Under the pieces are notes generated by a model. The model was not told the origin of the DNA. It was given only the letters and a program-made list of their open reading frames with translations, and ran no database searches. A stretch of DNA of 37,493 nucleotides from Prevotellaceae bacterium (GTDB lineage Bacteria > Bacteroidota > Bacteroidia > Bacteroidales > Bacteroidaceae): the NCBI GenBank assembly GCA_031262785.1, contig JAISHB010000042.1, positions 1 to 37,493 of the forward strand, given 5' to 3'. The number at the start of each line of letters is the position of its first letter. The stretch's first letter is position 1. Shown here piece by piece: positions 25,057 to 36,251 of the stretch. Both the position numbers and the translations under genes were made by a program.

Positions 25057-25743
25057 TTACTCCCAGTTGCCCGCATTGTTGTTGGCGGTCTGAAGATCGC
25101 CGAACATCAAGCCGGGATACTTGTTGAGCTGGATCTGACGGTCTTTGAGGTTGACCACTTCCTGATGATCGAGCGAACCCAAGAAGGTTTCGTAGGGAGC
25201 CTTCACCTCTAAGAGGCAAATCGGAGCACCCGACTTGGCGGTGTCGTTGCGGATAGCCATCTCAAACTGTTTGCCCTCGCTGAAGGGGATATAACGCATC
25301 GAATCGGCATTGAAGCTCTTCGAGAAGACGGTGTCTCTCACCGAAACCCACAAGGTATCGCGTTTGAAGTTCTCCAATCCCCACTTCTTTACATCGTTGT
25401 ACCGACCGGTCTTCTTGGCTTTGTTGATAATGGACATGGCTTTCTTCTCGGTCAAGCCGTCTTCCAATTGCTTGTCGGTGAGTTCACCTTCCTTGTATAT
25501 GAAGGGGAGTTTCTGGTTCTTAACGAAATCGATTAGGGTATCGAAGCTTGCCGTATACTGCTGGTCGTGCTGACCGCGATACTCTTGCTGCGCCTTCCTG
25601 ATGTCAATTAAGCGGGCGATAACCGCTTTCTCACGTAACTTTTGGGCTTCGGTAAAGCGTATCGGACCCATGATACTTTCGTAAGAGAGGTAGACCAACA
25701 CTATCGCGCATAAGCCGAGGATAACATTAAATAAAGTTTTCAT
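25057..25743 (-). CDS. Membrane-anchored conserved protein of unknown function
   Basis: The 228-residue protein begins with one hydrophobic helix (MKTLFNVILGLCAIVLVYLSYESI) and then a soluble extracytoplasmic part with a helical start (REKAVIARLIDIRKAQQEYRGQHDQQYTASFDTLIDFVKN). This order (helix, then a long amphipathic helix with KAQQEYR) recalls type IV pilin-like or pseudopilin-like proteins, though no prepilin cleavage site is seen. Next to DUF3822, whose fold may be PilM-like, this could hint at a reduced envelope assembly; that is inference. The ATG at 25743 was chosen over 25779 because the -7 box 25779-25786 lies at the upstream Met and the family-like helix starts here. Confidence 0.8.
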   Translation of the reverse strand: MKTLFNVILGLCAIVLVYLSYESIMGPIRFTEAQKLREKAVIARLIDIRKAQQEYRGQHDQQYTASFDTLIDFVKNQKLPFIYKEGELTDKQLEDGLTEKKAMSIINKAKKTGRYNDVKKWGLENFKRDTLWVSVRDTVFSKSFNADSMRYIPFSEGKQFEMAIRNDTAKSGAPICLLEVKAPYETFLGSLDHQEVVNLKDRQIQLNKYPGLMFGDLQTANNNAGNWE

Positions 25744-25757
25744 GATAGCTATAATAT

Positions 25758-25765
25758 TAATTTTG
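25758..25765 (+). promoter_or_regulatory. Possible -7 element for the RecD-like helicase gene
   Basis: TAATTTTG is an exact TAnnTTTG match, but it gives a leader of about 70 bases and overlaps the region of the divergent promoter at 25779. A weaker box (TATATTTT) lies right at the helicase start. Uncertain. Confidence 0.35.
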
Positions 25766-25778
25766 TATATTCGTGGCA

Positions 25779-25786
25779 CAAAAGTA
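25779..25786 (-). promoter_or_regulatory. -7 promoter element of the DUF3822-rsmD unit
   Basis: On the minus strand TACTTTTG matches TAnnTTTG exactly. The start of transcription would be near 25772, about 30 bases before the ATG at 25743. No good -33 element was found. Confidence 0.6.
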
Positions 25787-25841
25787 AAGCAAATAATTGT
25801 AATGGAGGTGCTTCAATGAAACTTTTTATATTTTTAGTATA

Positions 25842-27251
25842 ATGATAGCGGATGATTTTATGCAACTGGTGCGGATGAACCTTCCGTATCAACCTACTCC
25901 CCAGCAGGATAAGGCCATAGAGAGGTTGGCTGAGTTCGTGTGTACGTCCCGGGATGAGGTGGTGTTCATCCTGCGGGGATATGCCGGTACGGGTAAGACT
26001 TCGATGGTGGCGGCACTGGTGCGTGCACTCGATGGTCTGAAACAGCGTAGCGTGCTGATGGCACCTACCGGACGTGCGGCTAAGGTCTTTGCCGCTTACG
26101 CGGGGCATCCGGCCTTCACCATTCATAGGAGAATCTACCGGCAAGAAAGCCTCCGTCGGGAGGGCGGTAGCTTCCGTTTGCACGTCAACCTTACCGGGGA
26201 TACCTTATTTATAGTAGACGAGGCCTCGATGATAGCCACCGCGGGCACATCGGACAACCGATTCGGCAGTGGCAGACTACTGGACGATTTGGTGGAGTTT
26301 GTCTATTCGGGACGCAACTGCCGACTATTGTTGATGGGCGATGCAGCACAACTTCCACCCGTAGGGGAAGCCCGGAGTGGGGCACTGATAGCCGAGGTGT
26401 TGCAGGGCTATGGCTTAGAGGTGATGCAAACCGACCTTACCGGCGTGGTGCGTCAAGCAGCCGATTCGGGTATCTTGTGGAATGCTACGAGGCTTCGGGA
26501 ACAATTGGCGCGTGGCACCTGCAGCGGACTTCCGGCCATCCGGCTGGATGGTTTTGCCGACATCCGAGCGCTGGGGGGGGAGGAGCTGACGGATACCTTG
26601 AGCGATTGCTACGCCCGCCAGGGCATCGAAGAGAGCATCGTCATCTGCCGCTCCAACAAACAGGCCGGCGCCTACAATCGGGGCATCCGCGCCCAAATCT
26701 TATGCTACGAAGAGGAGATCAGCGGAGGCGACCTGCTGATGATTGCCAAGAACAACTACTTCTGGTTAGCCTCACAGACCCACTCTAAGGAAGCCGACTT
26801 CCTGGCCAACGGGGAGACGGTGGTGGTGCGCAGGGTGCGTGGGTCGCACGAGTGCTACGGTTTCCGCTTCACCAAGGTGATGCTGCGCCTGCCTTATCAC
26901 GACGACAGGGAGCTGGAGGTGCTGCTGCTGCCCGACACCCTGCACAGCGAGGCGCCCGCCCTTGCCCCTGCCGACCACACCCGTCTGTTCGAGGCCGTGC
27001 TGGAGGAGTATGCCCACCTGCCCAAGGCCGAGGGGATGAAGCAGCTCAGGAGTGAGCTGCACTACAACGCCCTGCAGGTGAAGTATGCCTATGCCGTAAC
27101 CTGTCACAAGGCGCAGGGCGGAGAGTGGAAGAACGTCTTTGTGGATGTGGGCTACGTACCCCCCGAGCAACAGGGCGTCGATTACTACCGCTGGCTCTAC
27201 ACCGCCTATACGCGGGCTACCGAACATCTCTACCTGGTCAACTACCGGTAG
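25842..27251 (+). CDS. RecD-like superfamily 1 ATP-dependent helicase
   Basis: The 469-residue cytoplasmic protein is a short SF1 helicase of the RecD/Dda type. It has the Q-like motif PTPQQDKAI, Walker A GYAGTGKT (46-53), APTGRAAKV (motif Ia), Walker B LFIVDEASM, LLMGDAAQLPPVG (motif III), and a C-terminal UvrD-like motif VTCHKAQGGEWKNVFVD with YTAYTRATEHLYLVNYR. It lacks the N-terminal RecB-binding region of full RecD, so it is probably a free-standing DNA helicase in repair or replication restart. It stands alone, divergent from the DUF3822 unit and convergent with the amidase gene. The first ATG is used; MQLVRMNLPY at residue 7 is a possible alternative. Confidence 0.9.
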   Translation: MIADDFMQLVRMNLPYQPTPQQDKAIERLAEFVCTSRDEVVFILRGYAGTGKTSMVAALVRALDGLKQRSVLMAPTGRAAKVFAAYAGHPAFTIHRRIYRQESLRREGGSFRLHVNLTGDTLFIVDEASMIATAGTSDNRFGSGRLLDDLVEFVYSGRNCRLLLMGDAAQLPPVGEARSGALIAEVLQGYGLEVMQTDLTGVVRQAADSGILWNATRLREQLARGTCSGLPAIRLDGFADIRALGGEELTDTLSDCYARQGIEESIVICRSNKQAGAYNRGIRAQILCYEEEISGGDLLMIAKNNYFWLASQTHSKEADFLANGETVVVRRVRGSHECYGFRFTKVMLRLPYHDDRELEVLLLPDTLHSEAPALAPADHTRLFEAVLEEYAHLPKAEGMKQLRSELHYNALQVKYAYAVTCHKAQGGEWKNVFVDVGYVPPEQQGVDYYRWLYTAYTRATEHLYLVNYR

Positions 27252-27284
27252 GGGAACTACCCACCCAATATCGTAACGCTGCAC

Positions 27285-27592
27285 CCCCGCGGAGTATACC
27301 CTCGGGGGCACACTCCCATACTGTGGGGGCAAAAGGTATATACCCGTGGGGCAAAAGGTATATACTTGTGGGGGCAGTGTATATACCTTTGCCGCTACAA
27401 CTGTTACATTTGTACTTTACAAGTGTTACACTTGTGGCCTACAACTGTTACACTTGTGCCTTACAAGTGTTACACTTGTAGGGACAAAGGATACTACTTA
27501 GCCCCCTTAAGTATCATACTTAGCCGCCTTAAGTATATACCTTTACCCCGCAGGGTATCATACCTTGTCCGGCAGGGTATATACCAAAAAGA
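27285..27592. repeat. 22-bp-period array of 14 palindromic units
   Basis: From 27285 the sequence can be cut every 22 bp into 14 units, each with a dyad near its centre on the pattern AGTRTnAYACY. Subtypes come in runs: GGTATATACC (27329, 27351, 27373), ACAAGTGTTACACTTGT (27395, 27417, 27439, 27461), AAGTATcATACTT (27505, with 27527 related) and GGTATcATACC (27549, 27571). The best dyad is the 19-base TACAAGTGTTACACTTGTA at 27462-27480. The array fills the gap between two convergent genes. It is not a CRISPR: there are no unique spacers and no cas genes. The remaining 27252-27284 and 27618-27644 hold nothing notable. Confidence 0.85.
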
Positions 27593-27617
27593 GGGCGTGT
27601 CGTATCGACACGCCCTC
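27586..27617 (-). terminator. Intrinsic terminator of the amidase operon
   Basis: GAGGGCGTGTCG, loop TAT, CGACACGCCCTC is a perfect 12-pair stem (27591-27617). On the minus strand it is followed by TTTTT, so it ends the amidase transcript. It also closes the right side of the 22-bp array. Confidence 0.88.
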
Positions 27618-27644
27618 GGGGAAGGATAGGGGAGAGGGATGAAT

Positions 27645-30293
27645 CTATTGCTTCATCACCTTGAAAGTGCGGTTGTTGACCTTGAGCAAGTAGAGGCCCG
27701 GGGAGAGTGCAGAGACGTCGAGGGTGACCTCTTGCGTACCAGGCTCGGGCAGGCTCAGTAGCAACTGGCCGGTGAGCGAGTAGATGGCAATGCCCCGGAG
27801 CACTTCGCCGGTCGATGCGATGTGTAGCGTGCGCTGCATGGGACGCGGGTTGATGGTGATCTCGTCCGTCTTGGGGGCATCTTGGATACCGGTGGCTACA
27901 TCCAGCTTCAGGGCGGCCGGTGCAGCGGTGGTGAACTTGTTCTCGGCCTTGGGTATAGCCCAGGCACCCAGCGAACCGGGATTGTCGGCACCCAGGTAGA
28001 TATTGCCGGCCAGGTCGAATGCGGCACCGTAGGAATCGGTACCGGCTGCCGGGGTGATGCTGTATGCCAGTGTGATGGAGGGAACTCCGGCCTCGGTGAA
28101 GCTCACATCGTAGATCTTGAGTTCGTCGTTGGTACCTACGGCCAGCCGGCTACCATCGACGGTGACGGCCAGAGCGCCTCTTCGGGAGTCTCCCACGTAG
28201 CCGGCCGAGTTGTAATCAATAGCTCCGGCCTTGTTCACATGGATGAGCGAAGGCACAGCGGCGCCGTCGTTGCCGGTTTCACGATATTGCGTAATCCACC
28301 AGCCGTCGAACCGTCCGTCGGGTGCAATATGGTCGGTACCGTTGATAACTCTACCTTCGGCATTGTCAAAGACTACAGCGCTGGGGGCTTTGGTCCAGGG
28401 TTGGTCTAAGGTGCCTATATCGTAGCGCAGGATGGCCTTTGTTTTATTGGTCGAGGTAACTGTATAGTCTTCGTCGCTGGTAAAGAGCTGCGTCTGGGCG
28501 CCGCTGCCTTTGATCCACAGCGAAACTACCGATCCGTGTATCACGGTGCCGTCATCGGCGGTGGTCAAGCCCGAGCTGGCGCGGTTGCCGCCAAATACGG
28601 GTACGAAGTCTTTGGTGGGATTGCCGGCCTCCACTCTCCATACACCCGAGTGGGCATCTGCCCAGTCGGCCAGGTAGATATAGCCATCGTCCGAGACAGC
28701 CGGGCATTGCGGACTGGCCGAGGTATGCCAGTTTACGTTGCCGCGGTAGGCATTGTCGCCTTGTCCGGTTACGTCTGTCAGGGCGGCATCCAGAATGAAG
28801 AGACCGCTCTGTAGGGTACGGCCGCTTACCGTGCCTGCTTTGTGGTTGGTCACATACACACGTCCGAAGTAGGGACTCTCCATGTTGTTGTCTACGGCCA
28901 TGCCACGTACGCCGGCAAAGCTAATAGTCTTGTCGGTGTCGGAGGAGAAACGGCGCGGGGTGATGCCCGGAACAGCCTCCCCTTGGGCAGTGATGCTCCA
29001 GCTCAAGCCATTGACGGTGAGGTCGCTGATGTCTATTTCTACGCTGCGGCGTCCTTTCTCCAATGCACCGACGGGGAACGACTTGAGCACGGTACCCTTC
29101 TCTTGGTAGACGTCGATAGTCAGGCTGATGGCATCGGCATTGAGCGTGAAGCCTATCTTATACTTGCCTGCGCCGGTGGCTTCGGCCGTCAGCTCGGAGG
29201 CGTAGATGTTGGGGATGTTCGGTTCCACCACCGGTGGTTCGGGCGGCGTGTAATTGGGGTCGACCAGGTGGGTGACGAAGTCGGTGGTCTTGGCAGCCTC
29301 TACCACTACGGTGGTATCTTTGGCATTGTAGCCGGTGGCATTGTAGCTCAGGTGGTAGGTACCCGGAGCCAGGTCGCGGAACACGAATATACCGTTGTAG
29401 TAGGCATCGGTAGTGTAGGTGGCCAGCTCTTGATTTTCTGCGTTCTTCAGGGTGACGGTGGCACCGTTGATAGGTAGGAACCGGTCGCTGCTCTTGGCGA
29501 TGTATTTATACTTCGAGTTGTCGATGATGCTATTGGCATCTTTAAGCGCACCGGCAATCACACCCACGGTGGGTGCATTGGCTCCGTAGTAGGAGAGGTA
29601 GTAACGCTGCAACTGCACGGCCGTGAGTTTGCGATAGTCGTCATTAAGCAGACGGTGTGTCTCGGGCTGGTAGTCATGGAACGAGCCTTCTACCAAGAAA
29701 CCGGGGATGGTCAAAGGTTTCAACACACCCAGGTTATAGGTTAGGAAGGAGTAGTCCCCGCGAATACAGGGATTGGTCATCGTGTAGGAACCTGTCCATA
29801 TAGTGAGAGCATTCTCGAAGACGAACGGCCAGGCAGCTTTGCACATCTCCACGTCTTTGGGTTTGGCCGGTTGACCGGTGCCGGGGGTCTCTTTATATAG
29901 GAAGAGCAGGTAGTTGGTACCGGTGTTGGTGCCCAGCGCGTTGCTATGTATCGAGATAAAGGCGTCACAGTTGCCTGCGTTGGCCTCTTCGGCTATCTGC
30001 GAGAGGGCGCGGTCGTCTTCCGTTCTGTTTTGGGTACGTGACATCACAACCGTAGCGCCCGATTGCTTGAGTAGGCGTTCCAGCTCCAGTCCTTTGGTCA
30101 GGTTGGCGGAGGATTCATAGAATCCTTGTTGGTTGCCTAAGGGGAAGGGGATGGTTTCTAAGTTACGGTCGTCCGAATCATATCCGCCGTGTCCGGGATT
30201 GATATAAATCTTGATGCCCGACAGGTCGGTGCGTTGTGCCTGCACAGCTACACAACAGCACATAGTTATAATATAAAAGAGGATCTTCTTCAT
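27645..30293 (-). CDS. Exported N-acetylmuramoyl-L-alanine amidase with beta-propeller-like region and C-terminal sorting domain
   Basis: The enzyme cuts the bond between MurNAc and the stem peptide of peptidoglycan. The 882-residue protein has a signal peptide (1-20), an Amidase_3 domain (about 25-240) with zinc ligands His35 (NPGHGG), Glu60 (FYESS) and His116 (SIHSNA) and catalytic Glu202 (LVEGSF), a carboxypeptidase-regulatory-like beta domain (about 270-345), a Pro-rich link (PPEPPVVEP), a beta domain, a long region with propeller-like strands (about 455-805; AVSDDGYIYLADWADAHSGVW), and a C-terminal domain with GIAIYSLTGQLLL and LSPGLYLLKVNNRTFKVMKQ like type IX sorting domains. It follows the PD40-type gene by 12 bp. 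Such added domains are far beyond a plain amidase, so a secreted or surface role is likely. Confidence 0.9.
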   Translation of the reverse strand: MKKILFYIITMCCCVAVQAQRTDLSGIKIYINPGHGGYDSDDRNLETIPFPLGNQQGFYESSANLTKGLELERLLKQSGATVVMSRTQNRTEDDRALSQIAEEANAGNCDAFISIHSNALGTNTGTNYLLFLYKETPGTGQPAKPKDVEMCKAAWPFVFENALTIWTGSYTMTNPCIRGDYSFLTYNLGVLKPLTIPGFLVEGSFHDYQPETHRLLNDDYRKLTAVQLQRYYLSYYGANAPTVGVIAGALKDANSIIDNSKYKYIAKSSDRFLPINGATVTLKNAENQELATYTTDAYYNGIFVFRDLAPGTYHLSYNATGYNAKDTTVVVEAAKTTDFVTHLVDPNYTPPEPPVVEPNIPNIYASELTAEATGAGKYKIGFTLNADAISLTIDVYQEKGTVLKSFPVGALEKGRRSVEIDISDLTVNGLSWSITAQGEAVPGITPRRFSSDTDKTISFAGVRGMAVDNNMESPYFGRVYVTNHKAGTVSGRTLQSGLFILDAALTDVTGQGDNAYRGNVNWHTSASPQCPAVSDDGYIYLADWADAHSGVWRVEAGNPTKDFVPVFGGNRASSGLTTADDGTVIHGSVVSLWIKGSGAQTQLFTSDEDYTVTSTNKTKAILRYDIGTLDQPWTKAPSAVVFDNAEGRVINGTDHIAPDGRFDGWWITQYRETGNDGAAVPSLIHVNKAGAIDYNSAGYVGDSRRGALAVTVDGSRLAVGTNDELKIYDVSFTEAGVPSITLAYSITPAAGTDSYGAAFDLAGNIYLGADNPGSLGAWAIPKAENKFTTAAPAALKLDVATGIQDAPKTDEITINPRPMQRTLHIASTGEVLRGIAIYSLTGQLLLSLPEPGTQEVTLDVSALSPGLYLLKVNNRTFKVMKQ

Positions 30294-30305
30294 GGCTTTG
30301 AATCA

Positions 30306-31163
30306 TTAAGGGAGTTGAATAGTGAGGAGATAAATCTCTCCGCGGTCGGTGTTGAATGCAATCTGCTTGCCGTCGGGAGCTGCTGCCGGATACATGGCGA
30401 CAAGCGACTGATCGGTGAGCTGTTGGCGGGCGCTGCCGTCGGTGCGTACTGCTACGATGGCCGAGCCTGTAACGCGGTGGCCGTCGTCGCGGTCATCCAT
30501 GCCAATCACCCATTGGTTGCTTAACCATTTGGGAGCGTTCATTTCTCCTACCGACACGGCGTTCTGCCCGTCGATGTCGCATACAAAGGTAGCACTACCG
30601 GCCACGGTGTATACCAACCGTTTGCCGTCGGGCGAGATAGACGGCCATAAGTAGCTGGCCTCAGTTCCGTTAGGAGTGAGTATCTTCTTGGCACCGCGCG
30701 TGTAGAGTGCGATGTGTCGATCCTCAATCGTTACATACGTATCGGCCTGTAGTTGCTTGGCGAAGTCGGCAGCCACTTGTGGCGATGTGGCCCGGGTGGC
30801 AGCAACTAATTGCTTGGTTTCACCTGTCAGCAGGCTGCACGATTCGGTTGCAACATACTTGCGATGGTCGCGGAAGGTGTTTACGCGATAGATAATCCTA
30901 TCGGCATAGTAACGGTAATTGTAACCGGCACCAGATGCGGTAGTGAGCACAGACTCTTGGCCGCTACTCAGGTTGTAGGAGCGCAGCCCGGCATAGTCGG
31001 ATGCCGTAATAACCAATCGTTGCCCGTCCGGTGTAAAGGTGGGGTGATACGATTCCTGGTGAATAGATACCTTCTTTAAAGATAGGATGGTGATTTCTTG
31101 TGCACTTGCTGCTGTGAAGGTTGCCATCAGCCATGCAACACCAATGAGTGTACTGTTTCTCAT
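30306..31163 (-). CDS. Exported TolB-like beta-propeller (PD40) protein
   Basis: The 285-residue protein has a signal peptide (about 1-21, ending ASA-QE) and repeated WD40-like/PD40 motifs: HPTFTPDGQRLVITASD, YLWPSISPDGKRLVYTVAG and MYPAAAPDGKQIAFNTDRGEIYLL, as in TolB C-terminal propellers. It likely binds a partner or ligand in the periplasm or at the surface. As first gene of the unit it is probably made together with the amidase 12 bp downstream, whose own middle region is also propeller-like. No enzymatic residue is evident. With about five or six blades it could form a whole small propeller. Confidence 0.85.
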   Translation of the reverse strand: MRNSTLIGVAWLMATFTAASAQEITILSLKKVSIHQESYHPTFTPDGQRLVITASDYAGLRSYNLSSGQESVLTTASGAGYNYRYYADRIIYRVNTFRDHRKYVATESCSLLTGETKQLVAATRATSPQVAADFAKQLQADTYVTIEDRHIALYTRGAKKILTPNGTEASYLWPSISPDGKRLVYTVAGSATFVCDIDGQNAVSVGEMNAPKWLSNQWVIGMDDRDDGHRVTGSAIVAVRTDGSARQQLTDQSLVAMYPAAAPDGKQIAFNTDRGEIYLLTIQLP

Positions 31164-31283
31164 TTGATTAAGTGTATTGATTAGAATTATAATTACAGCC
31201 TGTATTTCAACAGGTAATGTGCTTTTGGGGGTTAACAGGAGATATCGTTCTTCCTGTACGGTCTATTTTTGTGTTTCTGCGCA

Positions 31284-31291
31284 CAAAGCTA
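31284..31291 (-). promoter_or_regulatory. -7 promoter element of the propeller-amidase unit
   Basis: On the minus strand TAGCTTTG matches TAnnTTTG exactly, giving a leader of about 115 bases. Within the leader are ACAGGA...TCCTGT (about 31230-31258) and CCTGT...ACAGG (31198-31213), which could fold. The -33 element is weak. The rest of 31164-31367 holds no gene. Confidence 0.5.
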
Positions 31292-31367
31292 TTTTATTTT
31301 CTCACAGTAGAAAGGGGAACGTCTCTATGTATTAACGTTTGTTTTGATATAATGTGTTTTATTTTGA

Positions 31368-32156
31368 TTATTCCGATTGAATGCGCAACACTCGGACGCC
31401 TGTCCAGTTGCTGTTGCGCTTCATCATCTCGCGCAGCGAAACCTTGGAGATAACCACCTTCTTTTGTGAGGAGGAGGCGTGCAGTAGACAGAGCTTGCCT
31501 TCTACGTAGAAGGCAAGCCCCAAGTGGGCGAGGTCTAAGCCGGGTGTATTGCTCACCAGGCAGAGAATGTCGCCGCTCTGAATCCATGGCAATCCATTGT
31601 TGGGCAATTTGTCTTTGGGCACATAGTGGAACTCCTGCCCCGAAAGCGATTGCTCGATGGTTCTCATCTTGGCTACGTTATCGGGCGACTCTTTCAAGTG
31701 TTTGTAGAGTTGCGGATGGGTGCTCATGAACGATAGCTCCAACTTGGCGGTATAGGGACTGTTTTTGGCTGCCACGTCTTCTATATATCCCAGTTTGATG
31801 GCGTTGTTTATCCATTCCGAAGTGTAGTGCAAACGGGAGGTATAGCCGTTGATCGTGCCGTTGCGATAGCGTAACTGTTGCACCTTGGCGATAAATTCGG
31901 GTTCGGAGATCTCGCCGTTGTGCGGGGTGCAAAGCGACATGGCCAGTGTGTATTCCACAAAGGTGGTACAGTCTACCTCGTCGCAATTGATGACGAGTTC
32001 CTCCTTGTCGTTTACCTCCAGGGTGTGGGCTACGTAGGGGCGATCCAAAAATTCGAGTCCGTTCTTAACCATGCGGCTGTTCCCGCTTTGTGCCGGAGCA
32101 GCCAGCGTCCAGAGGACACAGAGAGCGGCGACGGATATCCATGTTGTTAGTCTCAT
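31368..32156 (-). CDS. DUF1460 family, N-acetylmuramoyl-L-alanine amidase-like cell-wall hydrolase
   Basis: The 262-residue protein has a signal peptide (about 1-22) and the DUF1460 domain (Pfam PF07313), a papain-like/NlpC-P60-related fold: the probable catalytic Cys63 in DEVDCTTFVEYTLA, the probable His211 in LDLAHLGLAFY, and the NGLPWIQSGDILCL strand. It probably cleaves a bond in peptidoglycan or its fragments in the periplasm; the exact bond is not known from the sequence. It is the last gene of the OPT-esterase-GH2 unit, 1 bp after the beta-galactosidase stop, so translation is probably coupled. No clear terminator follows. Confidence 0.88.
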   Translation of the reverse strand: MRLTTWISVAALCVLWTLAAPAQSGNSRMVKNGLEFLDRPYVAHTLEVNDKEELVINCDEVDCTTFVEYTLAMSLCTPHNGEISEPEFIAKVQQLRYRNGTINGYTSRLHYTSEWINNAIKLGYIEDVAAKNSPYTAKLELSFMSTHPQLYKHLKESPDNVAKMRTIEQSLSGQEFHYVPKDKLPNNGLPWIQSGDILCLVSNTPGLDLAHLGLAFYVEGKLCLLHASSSQKKVVISKVSLREMMKRNSNWTGVRVLRIQSE

Positions 32157-32157
32157 T

Positions 32158-36247
<4,090 letters not shown>

Positions 36248-36251
36248 ACGT

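Noticed and set aside
27252..27586. Plus-strand frames after the helicase gene rich in Tyr/Cys/Leu
   Set aside because: They are translations of the palindromic array, change subtype with it, and lack a start signal.
27285..27592. CRISPR array
   Set aside because: Units are contiguous 22-bp palindromes with no unique spacers of constant length, and no cas gene is near.
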